Below are positions 1 to 8,003 of a DNA stretch of 64,000 nucleotides, piece by piece. The translations under genes were made by a program, and so were the position numbers. The stretch spans positions 411,739 to 475,738 of the forward strand of contig CAXXQP010000001.1 of assembly GCA_963663905.2 (NCBI GenBank). The letters are read 5' to 3'. The notes under the pieces are model-generated. The model saw only the letters and a program-made list of their open reading frames with translations, had not been told where the DNA came from and searched no databases. This DNA is from Saccharicrinis sp963663905 (GTDB taxonomy: Bacteria > Bacteroidota > Bacteroidia > Bacteroidales > Marinilabiliaceae). The first letter of the stretch is position 1; every line of letters begins with the position of its first letter.

Positions 1-63
1 GCAACTAAAATCAATACTACCATAAAGAAACAACAAAATTGTAAAATAGAAAAATATAATAAA

Positions 64-96
64 AAAGGGACTATCAGAATAGCTGATAGTCCCTTT
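64..96 (-). terminator. Perfect hairpin, probable terminator
   Basis: Two 14-base arms, AAAGGGACTATCAG and its exact complement, flank a 5-base loop. On the minus strand the stem is followed by a run of six T, which fits termination of the gene ending at 196. On the plus strand it is followed by TTTT and then a TTTAACCAAACCTAACCCT tail, so it may work both ways. Confidence 0.75.
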
Positions 97-195
97 TAAT
101 CTTTAACCAAACCTAACCCTGATGCAAAAATATTATTTTTAGTGAAATATTTATAACCATACTATAAATTATTAATGCTCCACAGAAACAGTGGC

Positions 196-621
196 TTAAT
201 TACTGAATAATTCATCCAGGGAACAAATCATTGCTTCAAAATCAGGTAGAATCATATCTATTTCAAAAACTTTTAATGCATACTCGATGGTCGAACAATA
301 AGTGCATGGATAATCTTGCAATAATTCATTAACATATAAATGTGTAAAGACGGTCGTATCAGGATTATCTGCTAAAAGTACTGTCTGATATTTCTTTTTT
401 ATAATTTCTGTTCTGAATTTTTTCATTTCAGGTATATCATTTATAACTTCAAGTAAATTAACAGTTTCTCTGAAATCAACTAATACATTTTCAACAGACT
501 CCCATTCTTTTCTTTGCAATAATTTATGATAATACTTCTCCCACTCATTTATAGAAAACTTTCCTAAAACACGATACACAAGAAGCTTTTCCTCTTGAAA
601 AAACTTATATTTTATTTTCAT
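196..621 (-). CDS. STAS-like small cytosolic protein, copy 1
   Basis: This 141-residue protein has no signal peptide or membrane segment. It starts at an ATG (MKIKYKFF). The alternating strand/helix pattern and a central VLVDFRET strand resemble STAS/SpoIIAA-like domains of Bacteroidota, but the family call is a fold impression, not a motif match. A very similar protein of identical length is encoded in opposite orientation at 58483-58908, and the two share an upstream block (707-746 here). A hairpin terminator follows at 64-96. No function is assigned; an anti-sigma-antagonist-like or sensory role is only a possibility. The inverted pair suggests duplication of an accessory segment on both sides of the mannan island. 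Confidence 0.7.
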   Translation of the reverse strand: MKIKYKFFQEEKLLVYRVLGKFSINEWEKYYHKLLQRKEWESVENVLVDFRETVNLLEVINDIPEMKKFRTEIIKKKYQTVLLADNPDTTVFTHLYVNELLQDYPCTYCSTIEYALKVFEIDMILPDFEAMICSLDELFSN

Positions 622-706
622 TAATTGATTATTCGGTTAGATACTCTCTCTCTACTTTTATAATTAATTTATGGAATGAAAGTGCCGTCCTAGAATTTGA
701 ACAGCT

Positions 707-746
707 AACAATATACTATTAAAAGTAGATTACGCATTTCATTTAC
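707..746 (-). repeat. Upstream block shared with the paralog at 58483
   Basis: Read on the minus strand, this roughly 40-base block (GTAAATGAAATGCGTAATCT followed by ACTTTTAATAG) matches the block at 58359-58398 with few mismatches. Both lie about 85-125 bases upstream of their STAS-like start codon, while the DNA between block and gene is much less similar. This suggests a conserved promoter or operator rather than only recent duplication. Confidence 0.6.
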
Positions 747-810
747 TCAAATATAATTATTAGTTATTAATAATCCTATGTAACAATATTTTTGTTAACC
801 TTTTATAGTC

Positions 811-908
811 TCACAAAAGGAGGGTTTTATTGGATGTAACGCAGTCTGTTCGGACTGGGTGCCGTTTGTAACTATCGATTGAATACCTACAACAACCTGT
901 ACGATAGT
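811..908 (+). other. GC-richer structured intergenic island
   Basis: Within the gene-free stretch 622-1070, this segment stands out from its AT-rich surroundings. It has AAAAGGAGGG at 815-824, a 5-bp hairpin (CAGTC 842-846 with GACTG 853-857, loop TGTTCG), and a second stem pairing ACTATCG 871-877 with CGATAGT 902-908. A 13-codon ORF starting with TTG at 830 follows the Shine-Dalgarno-like sequence. It could be a small RNA, a leader or a remnant. Around 950-1050, several GTTAC/GTAAC half-sites recur. Nothing else was recognised in 622-1070. Confidence 0.35.
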
Positions 909-1070
909 AATATATGAGAGTTTGATGATGTAGTTAAATATGACATGGTTACATATATGTTACACCATATTCATAAAAATATTTTAGATAGAAGGGTAAT
1001 TTAGATTGATTAAAGTAAGATATTTTTTCTGTTACACGAATATGTAACCTATGAAGTATTGATAAAAATA

Positions 1071-1418
1071 TTATAGACCATTCAACAAATTTACAACCCC
1101 CTCCAGAATACCTTTTTTCAATGAAGAATCAGTCATTTGGATTTTCTGCTTCAAGTATGATTGTGGCACTTGCTTTTTTATTAGAAATTTTGCCAATCTC
1201 CCCAAATCTTTTAGCAACTCATCTTCTAACGATGTTTGTGGTTGACTTTTTGTAGTGTTTTTCTGCTTTTGTAGGTGCAAGAGTGTTGCATTATATTCTT
1301 CCTGCATTTTTTGAAATTTACTGGCTGTTCCTCCTACATCAGGATGTAGTTGCTTTGCCAGTTCCCTGTAACGCAATTTGGCTTGAAATTCATCTACTAT
1401 TCCTTTAAAATAAATCAT
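1071..1418 (-). CDS. J-domain (DnaJ-like) protein
   Basis: Residues about 10-48 look like a J-domain core: helix II, the diagnostic HPD tripeptide at 25-27 (KQLHPDVGG), and helix III (FQKMQEEYNATL). J-domains stimulate the ATPase of an Hsp70 partner. The rest (about 50-115) has no G/F-rich or zinc-finger region and is a charged helical tail, so this is a minimal type-III J protein. The ATG overlaps the TGA of the DUF4248-like gene by four bases (ATGA), which indicates translational coupling. Such short J-proteins paired with DUF4248-like genes occur in Bacteroidota accessory DNA; the partner and target are unknown. Confidence 0.75.
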   Translation of the reverse strand: MIYFKGIVDEFQAKLRYRELAKQLHPDVGGTASKFQKMQEEYNATLLHLQKQKNTTKSQPQTSLEDELLKDLGRLAKFLIKKQVPQSYLKQKIQMTDSSLKKGILEGVVNLLNGL

Positions 1419-1648
1419 AATTGCTCCAACTCTTCAATGGTTATACTAAAATGTTCCAGGATTAATAGAAGCTGCTGTTTGTTGTAATAATGGCATTTTG
1501 TACTCCCGGCATCTAAAATTTCTTGCTTTAAGGCAGGACATATATCTATTTCATTTCGGAGTTGTTGCATTGCTGACTTAATTGAAATGCTGTTTGGATA
1601 TAGCTTCTTTACTAATTCTTGTTTTAAATATGTTCTTGGGACTATCAT
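1415..1648 (-). CDS. DUF4248-like small protein
   Basis: The protein begins MIVPRTYLKQELVKKLYP, which matches the characteristic start of the Bacteroidota DUF4248 family; the 77-residue length is normal for that family. A GTG one codon upstream would add one residue; the ATG at 1648 is preferred. The family has no established function, is common in prophage and mobile regions, and looks like a helix-turn-helix-sized domain. The gene overlaps the downstream J-domain gene, so the two are probably co-expressed. About 200 bases upstream carry no gene except the hairpin at 1794-1812. Confidence 0.7.
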   Translation of the reverse strand: MIVPRTYLKQELVKKLYPNSISIKSAMQQLRNEIDICPALKQEILDAGSTKCHYYNKQQLLLILEHFSITIEELEQL

Positions 1649-1793
1649 CACATTAAGATTTTATCAGAAATTGATGAATTTTTAAAAAATGAAGTGATTT
1701 TTTAAAATTCAATAGGAATACTGTAGTTTCATTGCTAATAAACCATAATAAGAGATAATAAATCAAAGAAAACGAAGGGTCTATAAACACGAA

Positions 1794-1812
1794 AAGCCTC
1801 TGAAAGAGGCTT
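1794..1812 (-). terminator. Hairpin terminator
   Basis: AAGCCTC and GAGGCTT arms enclose a short loop; TTTT follows the stem on the minus strand and TTGTTTT on the plus strand. It sits just after the small ORF and AraC remnant (both minus strand) and before the DUF4248-like gene, separating the two transcription units. Confidence 0.65.
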
Positions 1813-1847
1813 GTTTTAAGTGAAATATGTAATTCATTAGGCACAAT

Positions 1848-2102
1848 TCATAGTATTATACCTTTTTTGGTAATTAGCTCTATAAAGATAGAAATTCTAG
1901 TTGCATGAGAAAGAAAGCTAACGCTTAAAATTTCATGTAAACTATGTAAATAATGTAAATTATCTGAGCTAAAAAACAGAATATCAATACAATAAAGATT
2001 TACTTTATATGTATCATCAAGTAAATCTATTTTCTTGACGATAAAACTTATCTTACTCAAGTCTATTTCGGACATTATGATTTGAATCATACTCTTACTC
2101 AA
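1848..2102 (-). CDS. Hypothetical protein, doubtful
   Basis: An 84-codon frame opens with TTG directly after the stop of the AraC remnant; ATG codons at residues 5 and 10 are alternatives. The product is rich in Ile, Leu, Phe and Ser, with no recognisable motif or clear membrane segment. It may be a small gene translationally coupled to the regulator, or a decayed remnant. Direct adjacency and the terminator at 1794-1812 are the only support. Confidence 0.3.
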   Translation of the reverse strand: MSKSMIQIIMSEIDLSKISFIVKKIDLLDDTYKVNLYCIDILFFSSDNLHYLHSLHEILSVSFLSHATRISIFIELITKKGIIL

Positions 2103-2847
2103 CTAATTCAATCCCCGAAACTCACTTGGCGACATGCCAACGCTCTTCTTAAACATCTGTGTAAAATGCTGTGGATATTTAAAACCCAATTCATAAGCAA
2201 TTTCACTTACCGATTTGGTCTCATCGAGAATACGTTCTTTAGCAATAGTCATGATTTTTAAATGGATATACTCCTGAGCTGATTTGCCTGTTTCTTTTTT
2301 TACCATATCTCCGAAGTAATTTGCTGATAAATTTAACTGGTCAGCAAAATAAGCGACGGATGGTAAACCTTCTAATTGTGGCTTATCCGATTTAAAATAA
2401 GTATTCAATTGGTTCTCAAATTTTTCTAAGGCACCCAAATTAAGCTGCTCACGGGTAATAAACTGGCGGTCATAGAAACGTTGGCAATAATCAAGTAATA
2501 ATTCAATATTACGGGTAATCAACGTTTTACTATATTTATCAAGCTGTTTACCAACTTCAAAAATAAAATCATCGTTATTTATCGGTATTGTCGTTTTCAA
2601 TCTAAATATTCCTACAATTTTGTTTCTAATTGCCATTAACCCATTCGTACATGATGGGCCACTGGTTAAGAATAAACTTCCAATGCTAATTATATCATAT
2701 TGAGGCATTGGAACAATGTATTGGCTTTCAAAACTATCAACGTAATGAAAAGTTTTCTCATTCTCTTTCATAATGGATAGAATGGGAATCGTAACTTGTT
2801 CTTTTATCATGTCGTAACTCTTTATTCTTACAATGACCGCCAACGGT
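2103..2847 (-). pseudogene. AraC-family regulator, 5'-truncated by IS6
   Basis: The C-terminal 100 residues are a complete AraC DNA-binding domain with two helix-turn-helices, the second marked by SVSEIAYELGFKYPQHFTQMFKKSVGMSPSEF. The middle (YSKTLITRNIELLLDYCQRFYDRQFITREQLN) is typical of about 300-residue Bacteroidota AraC regulators. The open frame runs back into the left terminal repeat of the IS at 2848, so the native start and the first part of the sensor domain are missing. An internal ATG at 2810 could still give a shortened 235-residue protein. The effector and original target are unknown. Loss of the 5' end probably also removed its promoter. Confidence 0.75.
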
Positions 2848-3652
2848 GGTTCTGTCGCATTAAGCAAATAGCTGTTTTTTTCAATACTAATTTTACATCC
2901 TTAGGCATCCAAACTTTTAAAGACTTGCCAATTAGACATACCATTCCCATTGATGACTTGTTGTTTCTGAATCATCCTTATTAATTCAAATCCGGACAGA
3001 GTGTTTTTCGCTGAAGACAAACTCTTAAAGCTTAGCATAGGATTGGTTCTTATCTTTATGAACCTATGATCCTGTTCTATACGATTATTAAGGTATCTGT
3101 GACACCGTTTTTCAATACGTATTATTTCACCGTTGTTTGTATAATCTTCATTGATCTGATCCAAAGCTGCTATATTAGCTCCACTTTTATCTATAGTGAC
3201 TTTCTCCGGAATTCCATTATTGGCGAATGCTTTATAAAAGAAGGTCAATGCTGCTTTCTTGTCACGATTCTCTGAAAGATAGAAATCTACTGTCTGGCCT
3301 TGCTTATCAACGGCTCTATAGAAATACACCCACTTGCCATTAACCTTTATATAAGACTCATCCATGTACCAACTAAGCCCTACACGCTTTTTTCGTTTGT
3401 TCAATTCTGTATTCAATAATGGTGAAAAATGATTAACCCAACGTTGAATAGTCGAATGATCAATGATAACACCGCAAAGGAAGAGTAGTTCTTCGACATC
3501 ACGATAACTCAAACTAAATCTGAGTTTATAAAAAACAGTTTGAAGAATTACTTCTTGGGGAAATCTAAATCCCTTAAACCATCCAACTTGTGCTTGTATC
3601 ATATCCAAAAATAATAATCTTTAAGATACAATATTATTAATGCGACAGAACC
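2848..3652 (-). mobile_element. IS6-family insertion sequence, copy 1
   Basis: The 805-bp element is bounded by perfect 16-bp inverted repeats: GGTTCTGTCGCATTAA at 2848-2863 and its complement at 3637-3652. Size, repeat sequence and a single DDE transposase fit the IS6/IS26 family. The bases just outside the ends (CCAACGGT left, TAATTGTT right) do not form the 8-bp target duplication expected of a simple insertion, so the element has probably taken part in recombination or a deletion. A related copy lies in inverse orientation at 46662-47461. Confidence 0.9.
2901..3608 (-). CDS. IS6-family transposase, copy 1
   Basis: This 235-residue DDE transposase carries the usual IS6 start (GFRFPQEVIL, LSYRDVEELL) and a predicted catalytic triad at D83 (YMDESY), D140 (IDKSGAN) and E178 (RIEQDHR). 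It differs from copy 2 at roughly twenty positions, including IKIRT where copy 2 has IKKRT after the catalytic glutamate, and C45 in LFLCGV where copy 2 has R. The frame is intact, but those changes near conserved positions could lower activity. It would act on the 16-bp ends of either copy. Confidence 0.9.
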   Translation of the reverse strand: MDMIQAQVGWFKGFRFPQEVILQTVFYKLRFSLSYRDVEELLFLCGVIIDHSTIQRWVNHFSPLLNTELNKRKKRVGLSWYMDESYIKVNGKWVYFYRAVDKQGQTVDFYLSENRDKKAALTFFYKAFANNGIPEKVTIDKSGANIAALDQINEDYTNNGEIIRIEKRCHRYLNNRIEQDHRFIKIRTNPMLSFKSLSSAKNTLSGFELIRMIQKQQVINGNGMSNWQVFKSLDA

Positions 3653-3659
3653 TAATTGT

Positions 3660-3905
3660 TTACTTAATACTCCAATGATTACCAAAAAACATACCTAATT
3701 CAATTTTTAAGTTATAACAAACTATTTTACCTACAGTATAATTTAGAATTAAATGATAATCTCTATGTTCAATATTTTCAAAAGAAAATTCATTTAAACA
3801 ATCACCTTTTAAGACACAAACACCATTATCTGAAAACAAAGTAAAATACTCAATATTCATATATTCTAAAATATCTCCATCCTTCTTTCCATCAACAGAA
3901 TCCAC
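3660..3905 (-). CDS. Hypothetical protein with a strong RBS
   Basis: The 81-residue frame starts with GTG preceded four bases away by AAGGAGG, an unusually strong Shine-Dalgarno for Bacteroidota; the first ATG (3860) would give a 66-residue product. No known motif is seen; the sequence suggests a small beta-rich soluble protein (FTLFSDNGVCVLKGDC). Its stop lies only 8 bases from the right end of IS copy 1, so the original C-terminus may have been altered. It follows manA by about 170 bases on the same strand and might be the last gene of sub-locus A. Confidence 0.45.
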   Translation of the reverse strand: MDSVDGKKDGDILEYMNIEYFTLFSDNGVCVLKGDCLNEFSFENIEHRDYHLILNYTVGKIVCYNLKIELGMFFGNHWSIK

Positions 3906-4078
3906 TTTACCTCCTTGTTATAAACACATTAACTCTAAACATACACTATCCTCAAATAAAAAGAATACGAACAGAGAATGGATACCTAATAGTTAAAATA
4001 AGGTCAATCATTCTCAATAAATACTAAAACAAATAAAGCTGACTCTAATTCTTGTTTACAGAAGTATAAAGCGCACAT

Positions 4079-5059
4079 CTACTCTATATAAACTTCCAAC
4101 AATTGAATTTCTTGGCTAGGTGTTATCTTGAATTCCTTAACTGCAGAAGGAATTAACACCGTATCTCCTATATTAATATTTTCTTTAAATCCATTTCTGC
4201 ATTCTATATAAGCAGAACCTTCTATACACATATATGCTATAAACGAATCCAGATTAGAAACATCTTTATTTAAGACTTCATCAAGAATTAAAATATTAGT
4301 TGTAAAATAATTACATTTTACAAGATTAATATCTTCATTTTTAGTAGCCTTATAATTAACTTTCTCATTTTCATCTTCATAATTAATTACATCTACAGCT
4401 AAATCCGTATGTAACTCACGCCTTTTTCCTTGATTATCTTTCCTATCATAATCATAAATGCGATATGTAACATCTGAATTTTGTTGAATCTCAGCAAACA
4501 AAATTCCTGCTCCTGTTGCATGAACATTCCCTGTTGGAATAAAAAAAACATCTCCACTTTCCACCTCATGAGCTTTTAATAATGACATCAAGTTTCCACT
4601 GTTTAATGCCCCTAAATACTTATCCTTTGTAATCTTTTCATTAAACCCGGATATAAGTTTACTCTTTGGTTCCGAATCTATGACATACCACATTTCTGTT
4701 TTACCATTTGAATCATGCCTTTCTTTTGCTATGATATCATCTGGATGAACTTGAATTGAAAGATCCTGATTAGCATCAATAAATTTAAGCAATAATGGAA
4801 ACTGATTTCCAAACTTTTTATAAACACTATTTCCTACAAACTCACCTTTATATTTCGTTACTAAACTATTTAAATCGCAACCTACCAATGCACCATTTGA
4901 AACTATAGAAATATTCCCATCTACGCCCGATATTTCCCACGATTCGCCAATAGTATCACTTATCGAATCTTTATTTAGAATACTTTTTAGCTTTTTTCCT
5001 CCCCATATTTTATCTTTTAATATTGGCTGGAACTTTATTGGATATGATAACTTTTGCAT
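4079..5059 (-). CDS. manA: Mannose-6-phosphate isomerase, type I
   Basis: This cytoplasmic zinc enzyme interconverts mannose-6-phosphate and fructose-6-phosphate. At 326 residues it is the short bacterial form. Family zinc ligands and active-site residues are visible: H105 in SIQVHPDD, E122 in KTEMW, H180 in GNVHATGAG, and R200 in VTYRIYDYDR. No signal peptide is present. It lies 44 bases downstream of the GH2 beta-mannosidase on the same strand, at the end of the mannan sub-locus, where it would bring mannose released from mannan into glycolysis after phosphorylation. No hexokinase or phosphomannomutase gene is seen in the window. Confidence 0.93.
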   Translation of the reverse strand: MQKLSYPIKFQPILKDKIWGGKKLKSILNKDSISDTIGESWEISGVDGNISIVSNGALVGCDLNSLVTKYKGEFVGNSVYKKFGNQFPLLLKFIDANQDLSIQVHPDDIIAKERHDSNGKTEMWYVIDSEPKSKLISGFNEKITKDKYLGALNSGNLMSLLKAHEVESGDVFFIPTGNVHATGAGILFAEIQQNSDVTYRIYDYDRKDNQGKRRELHTDLAVDVINYEDENEKVNYKATKNEDINLVKCNYFTTNILILDEVLNKDVSNLDSFIAYMCIEGSAYIECRNGFKENINIGDTVLIPSAVKEFKITPSQEIQLLEVYIE

Positions 5060-5103
5060 ACAATTCTTATGTTATTGTTTTTACTCTGCTTTTATTGAAC
5101 AAC

Positions 5104-7701
5104 TCAATACATCTGATTTAAATACATTAACTTTAATGAGTCTAATGAAAAAATTCCTGGTCCCGATATTTCAATCTTTTTTGTTTCTCCAGGTATTAAA
5201 TCAAAATAATTATCCGAAAAGAAAACCTCCTGATTTGGAATGTTTAGGTATACAGCTTTAGCTAAATTATCTGTTGAAACATTAATAATCTTTGCTCCAT
5301 TACTTTCTTCAAATACTACATTAATATTAGCATTAAGTAGTTTTAACTCTTTAGGATGAGTAAAATAAAACAAATTTGATGTAAGACCTTTTCCATTTTC
5401 AATTAAAGCAATCTTCATAAATACCTCAGAACTCACTTTCTCTCCAACTAACTTATCCACCCGAATTTTCTGAATCAGATTACTTGTATTAGCCTTTATT
5501 AAAGCAGGAATTACTTTTTCAGTTATTTTATTTCCTTGAAAATCCTGCACTTCAATTTTTAATTCTCCATCTATCTCTTTTAATGAATCAGACACAACAA
5601 ATATCTCAACTTCATCACCTTTTATTGGTGCACTAATCAGTAACGGTTCATAAGCTTTTTTTACAGCATAATGCACTGCTTTCCACTTGTGATAGTAATC
5701 TGTACTACTCCAACTAGCCACAGGCCAACAATCATTAATTTGCCAATACAACGATCCCATACAATATGGCATAGCTCTACGATGGGCTTCAATTGCCATT
5801 TTAATTCCCTGAGCTTGTAAAATTTGACTCATATATAAAAATTGCTCAAAGTCTTCAGGTACCTTATAGTACCAGCTCATATATTCCTTAATTCGTAAAT
5901 TACCGATACCACTTCTTTGATGTGAAGCCATGACCTCTGATTCGATATCATAATCCTCAGTAATAGCATATTTTTTTACGGTTTCAAAATCAGGAAATGA
6001 TTGAAATCCGTATTCACTCATAAAACGAGCTTTATATTTATCAAAGTCTTTAAATGGATGTAAAGCATGCCAAACTCCCCAATAATGCATATCTCCACTT
6101 GTGCTTTCGTAATCAGAATGCTGACTTACTTCATAACCTGCTTGAGGAGATGATGGCCAATAGTCATCGCCATCAGTATATTGATTTACAACCTGAGGCA
6201 ATATTTCGTGAAAAATATCCATATAAGCTTTTTGAATTTCATCTCGTTGTTCTTCCGTATAAAGTTCTTTCCATCCCCAGCCATTTTTACTATAATAACT
6301 CCATGCTGTATTCATTTCATTATTTCCACACCAAACAGCAATAGATGGATGATTACGTAATCGAACTACATTTTCTTTTGCTTCTTCTTTGATTGAATTC
6401 AGCATTTTTTCATTTCCAGGATACATGCTGCAGGCGAACATAAAATCCTGCCAGACCATTATGCCATTTTTATCACATAACTCATAGAAGTAATCATTCT
6501 CGTATATACCTCCTCCCCATACACGCAACATATTCATATTGGCATTAACTGCATCTGCAACTACCTTTTCATAGTCAGCTTTTGTAACTCTTGGAAGGAA
6601 GTTATCATTTGGAATATAATTAGCACCCTTAGCAAACACCTTAATCCCATTTAATTCAAATACAAATGACTCTCCCCATTGATCTTTCTCTCTAATCAAT
6701 TTTAAGCTTCTCAGTCCTGTTTCAACCTCATTCTTTGCAATTACAGCACTCCCTTTTAAAATTTGTATTGTAAATTGATACATATTTGACTCACCTAATC
6801 CTGCAGACCACCATAATTTTGGATTCTTGATCTCAAATGGAAGACTTAAATTAGTAATACCTTTTCTCACTCTTAACTTTAGTTGTGCTAAAATTTCATT
6901 TGATTGGTTATTTAAAATCCTAAAAGTCAACTCTTCATCTTTAACTGCATCAACTGTAACATTTGCATCTAATTTAGCCAACTCCTTTGTTACAGATGGT
7001 TGCTTTATAAATGTATTCTTAATTCTAATATCATTCCACATCTTCAATGTTACTGGTCGCCAGATACCAATGGTAACAAAGCGAGGCCCCCAATCCCAAC
7101 CATAATGATAACCTGCTTTGCGGGTAAATATGGATACTTTCTTATCTCCCAAACCTCCATTTTCAGATTGATCATTGACTGCTGGATATGGATATGCAGA
7201 GGCTTCCAACAGTTTTAACCCCTCATTAATTGGAGAATGAAAATAAACCTCTAATTTGTTTTCCCCTTCTTTTGCAATATTTTTAATATCTATTTCCCAC
7301 TCACGAAACATATTGTCTGCTTCCAGAAGTTTCTTATCATTGACAAACACATCTGCATAAGTATCTAATCCTTCAAAGAAAAGAATGATTTTATCGTGCG
7401 ATAATTCTTCCGATGTCAACTTAAACACAGCAGTATATCTCCAATCTTCCTTATCAATCCATTGCAAATCTTTTTCATTCGTACGATAAAAAGGATCTGC
7501 AATTTGTTCATTATTCAATAAATCAGTATGAATAACTCCTGGAATTGTTGCTAAACCTGATAGATTTCCATTTACTTGTTCATACCGCCAATTTTTATCA
7601 ATAACAATCTCTTTCATATTAGTGCTACTTATGGTTTGACATGAAATTTGGGTTATAAGCATAGCTATAATTCCCAACACTAAGAACAAGTTTCTTTTCA
7701 T
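5104..7701 (-). CDS. GH2 beta-mannosidase, lipoprotein
   Basis: The 865-residue glycoside hydrolase family 2 protein has a lipoprotein signal peptide with cleavage before a Cys (ITQISC). The N-terminal sugar-binding jelly-roll (about 30-215) and immunoglobulin-like domains precede the TIM barrel. The acid/base is E462 in WCGNNEMNTAW and the nucleophile E563 in MSEYGFQSFP; the NNEMN context and the SMYPGNEK region are those of beta-mannosidases rather than beta-galactosidases. It would remove terminal beta-mannose from mannooligosaccharides at the periplasmic face of a membrane. A 302-base gap separates it from the GH27 gene upstream, so it may have its own promoter. Confidence 0.9.
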   Translation of the reverse strand: MKRNLFLVLGIIAMLITQISCQTISSTNMKEIVIDKNWRYEQVNGNLSGLATIPGVIHTDLLNNEQIADPFYRTNEKDLQWIDKEDWRYTAVFKLTSEELSHDKIILFFEGLDTYADVFVNDKKLLEADNMFREWEIDIKNIAKEGENKLEVYFHSPINEGLKLLEASAYPYPAVNDQSENGGLGDKKVSIFTRKAGYHYGWDWGPRFVTIGIWRPVTLKMWNDIRIKNTFIKQPSVTKELAKLDANVTVDAVKDEELTFRILNNQSNEILAQLKLRVRKGITNLSLPFEIKNPKLWWSAGLGESNMYQFTIQILKGSAVIAKNEVETGLRSLKLIREKDQWGESFVFELNGIKVFAKGANYIPNDNFLPRVTKADYEKVVADAVNANMNMLRVWGGGIYENDYFYELCDKNGIMVWQDFMFACSMYPGNEKMLNSIKEEAKENVVRLRNHPSIAVWCGNNEMNTAWSYYSKNGWGWKELYTEEQRDEIQKAYMDIFHEILPQVVNQYTDGDDYWPSSPQAGYEVSQHSDYESTSGDMHYWGVWHALHPFKDFDKYKARFMSEYGFQSFPDFETVKKYAITEDYDIESEVMASHQRSGIGNLRIKEYMSWYYKVPEDFEQFLYMSQILQAQGIKMAIEAHRRAMPYCMGSLYWQINDCWPVASWSSTDYYHKWKAVHYAVKKAYEPLLISAPIKGDEVEIFVVSDSLKEIDGELKIEVQDFQGNKITEKVIPALIKANTSNLIQKIRVDKLVGEKVSSEVFMKIALIENGKGLTSNLFYFTHPKELKLLNANINVVFEESNGAKIINVSTDNLAKAVYLNIPNQEVFFSDNYFDLIPGETKKIEISGPGIFSLDSLKLMYLNQMY

Positions 7702-8003
7702 TTTAAGTCTTTTATTTTGGAGATGTACTAGTTGTCTATTTTACTTTTATCTGATAAAACAAACCATATCAATCTACATGGTATAATATTTTATAATAAT
7801 GGATACTTTCATATAACACTTCGAAAAACTTCTATCATCAGAAATCACTAAAATTATCCTTGCTCCCCGTATTACAAAGACTTAAAACTAAAATATATAA
7901 ACTATTTAACAGTAGTCACTTAAACCTCAAAATACAAAATGACTTAGTTTTGTTATTTAGTATTCTCTATGTTATTAATGAAAGTATCCTAAATCCCCGT
8001 TCT
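7702..8003. other. Gene-free gap between GH27 and GH2
   Basis: About 300 AT-rich bases without a convincing ORF or hairpin terminator. No exact TAnnTTTG box was found on the minus strand. It is long enough to hold a promoter for the GH2-manA pair. Confidence 0.5.

Noticed and set aside
830..871. 13-codon TTG-started peptide after AGGAGGG
   Set aside because: Too short to support as a gene without conservation; reported only as part of the structured island.
842..908. tRNA or tmRNA fragment
   Set aside because: The stems do not form a cloverleaf and there is no TTCGA-type T-loop or CCA end. No tRNA, rRNA or CRISPR array was seen anywhere in the window.
1653..1844. 63-codon minus-strand ORF
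   Set aside because: It lies over the 1794-1812 hairpin, has low-complexity hydrophobic content and shows no coding signature.
2840..3660. 8-bp target-site duplication around IS copy 1
   Set aside because: CCAACGGT and TAATTGTT differ. Neither equals the flanks of copy 2 in either orientation, so no simple inversion can be shown.
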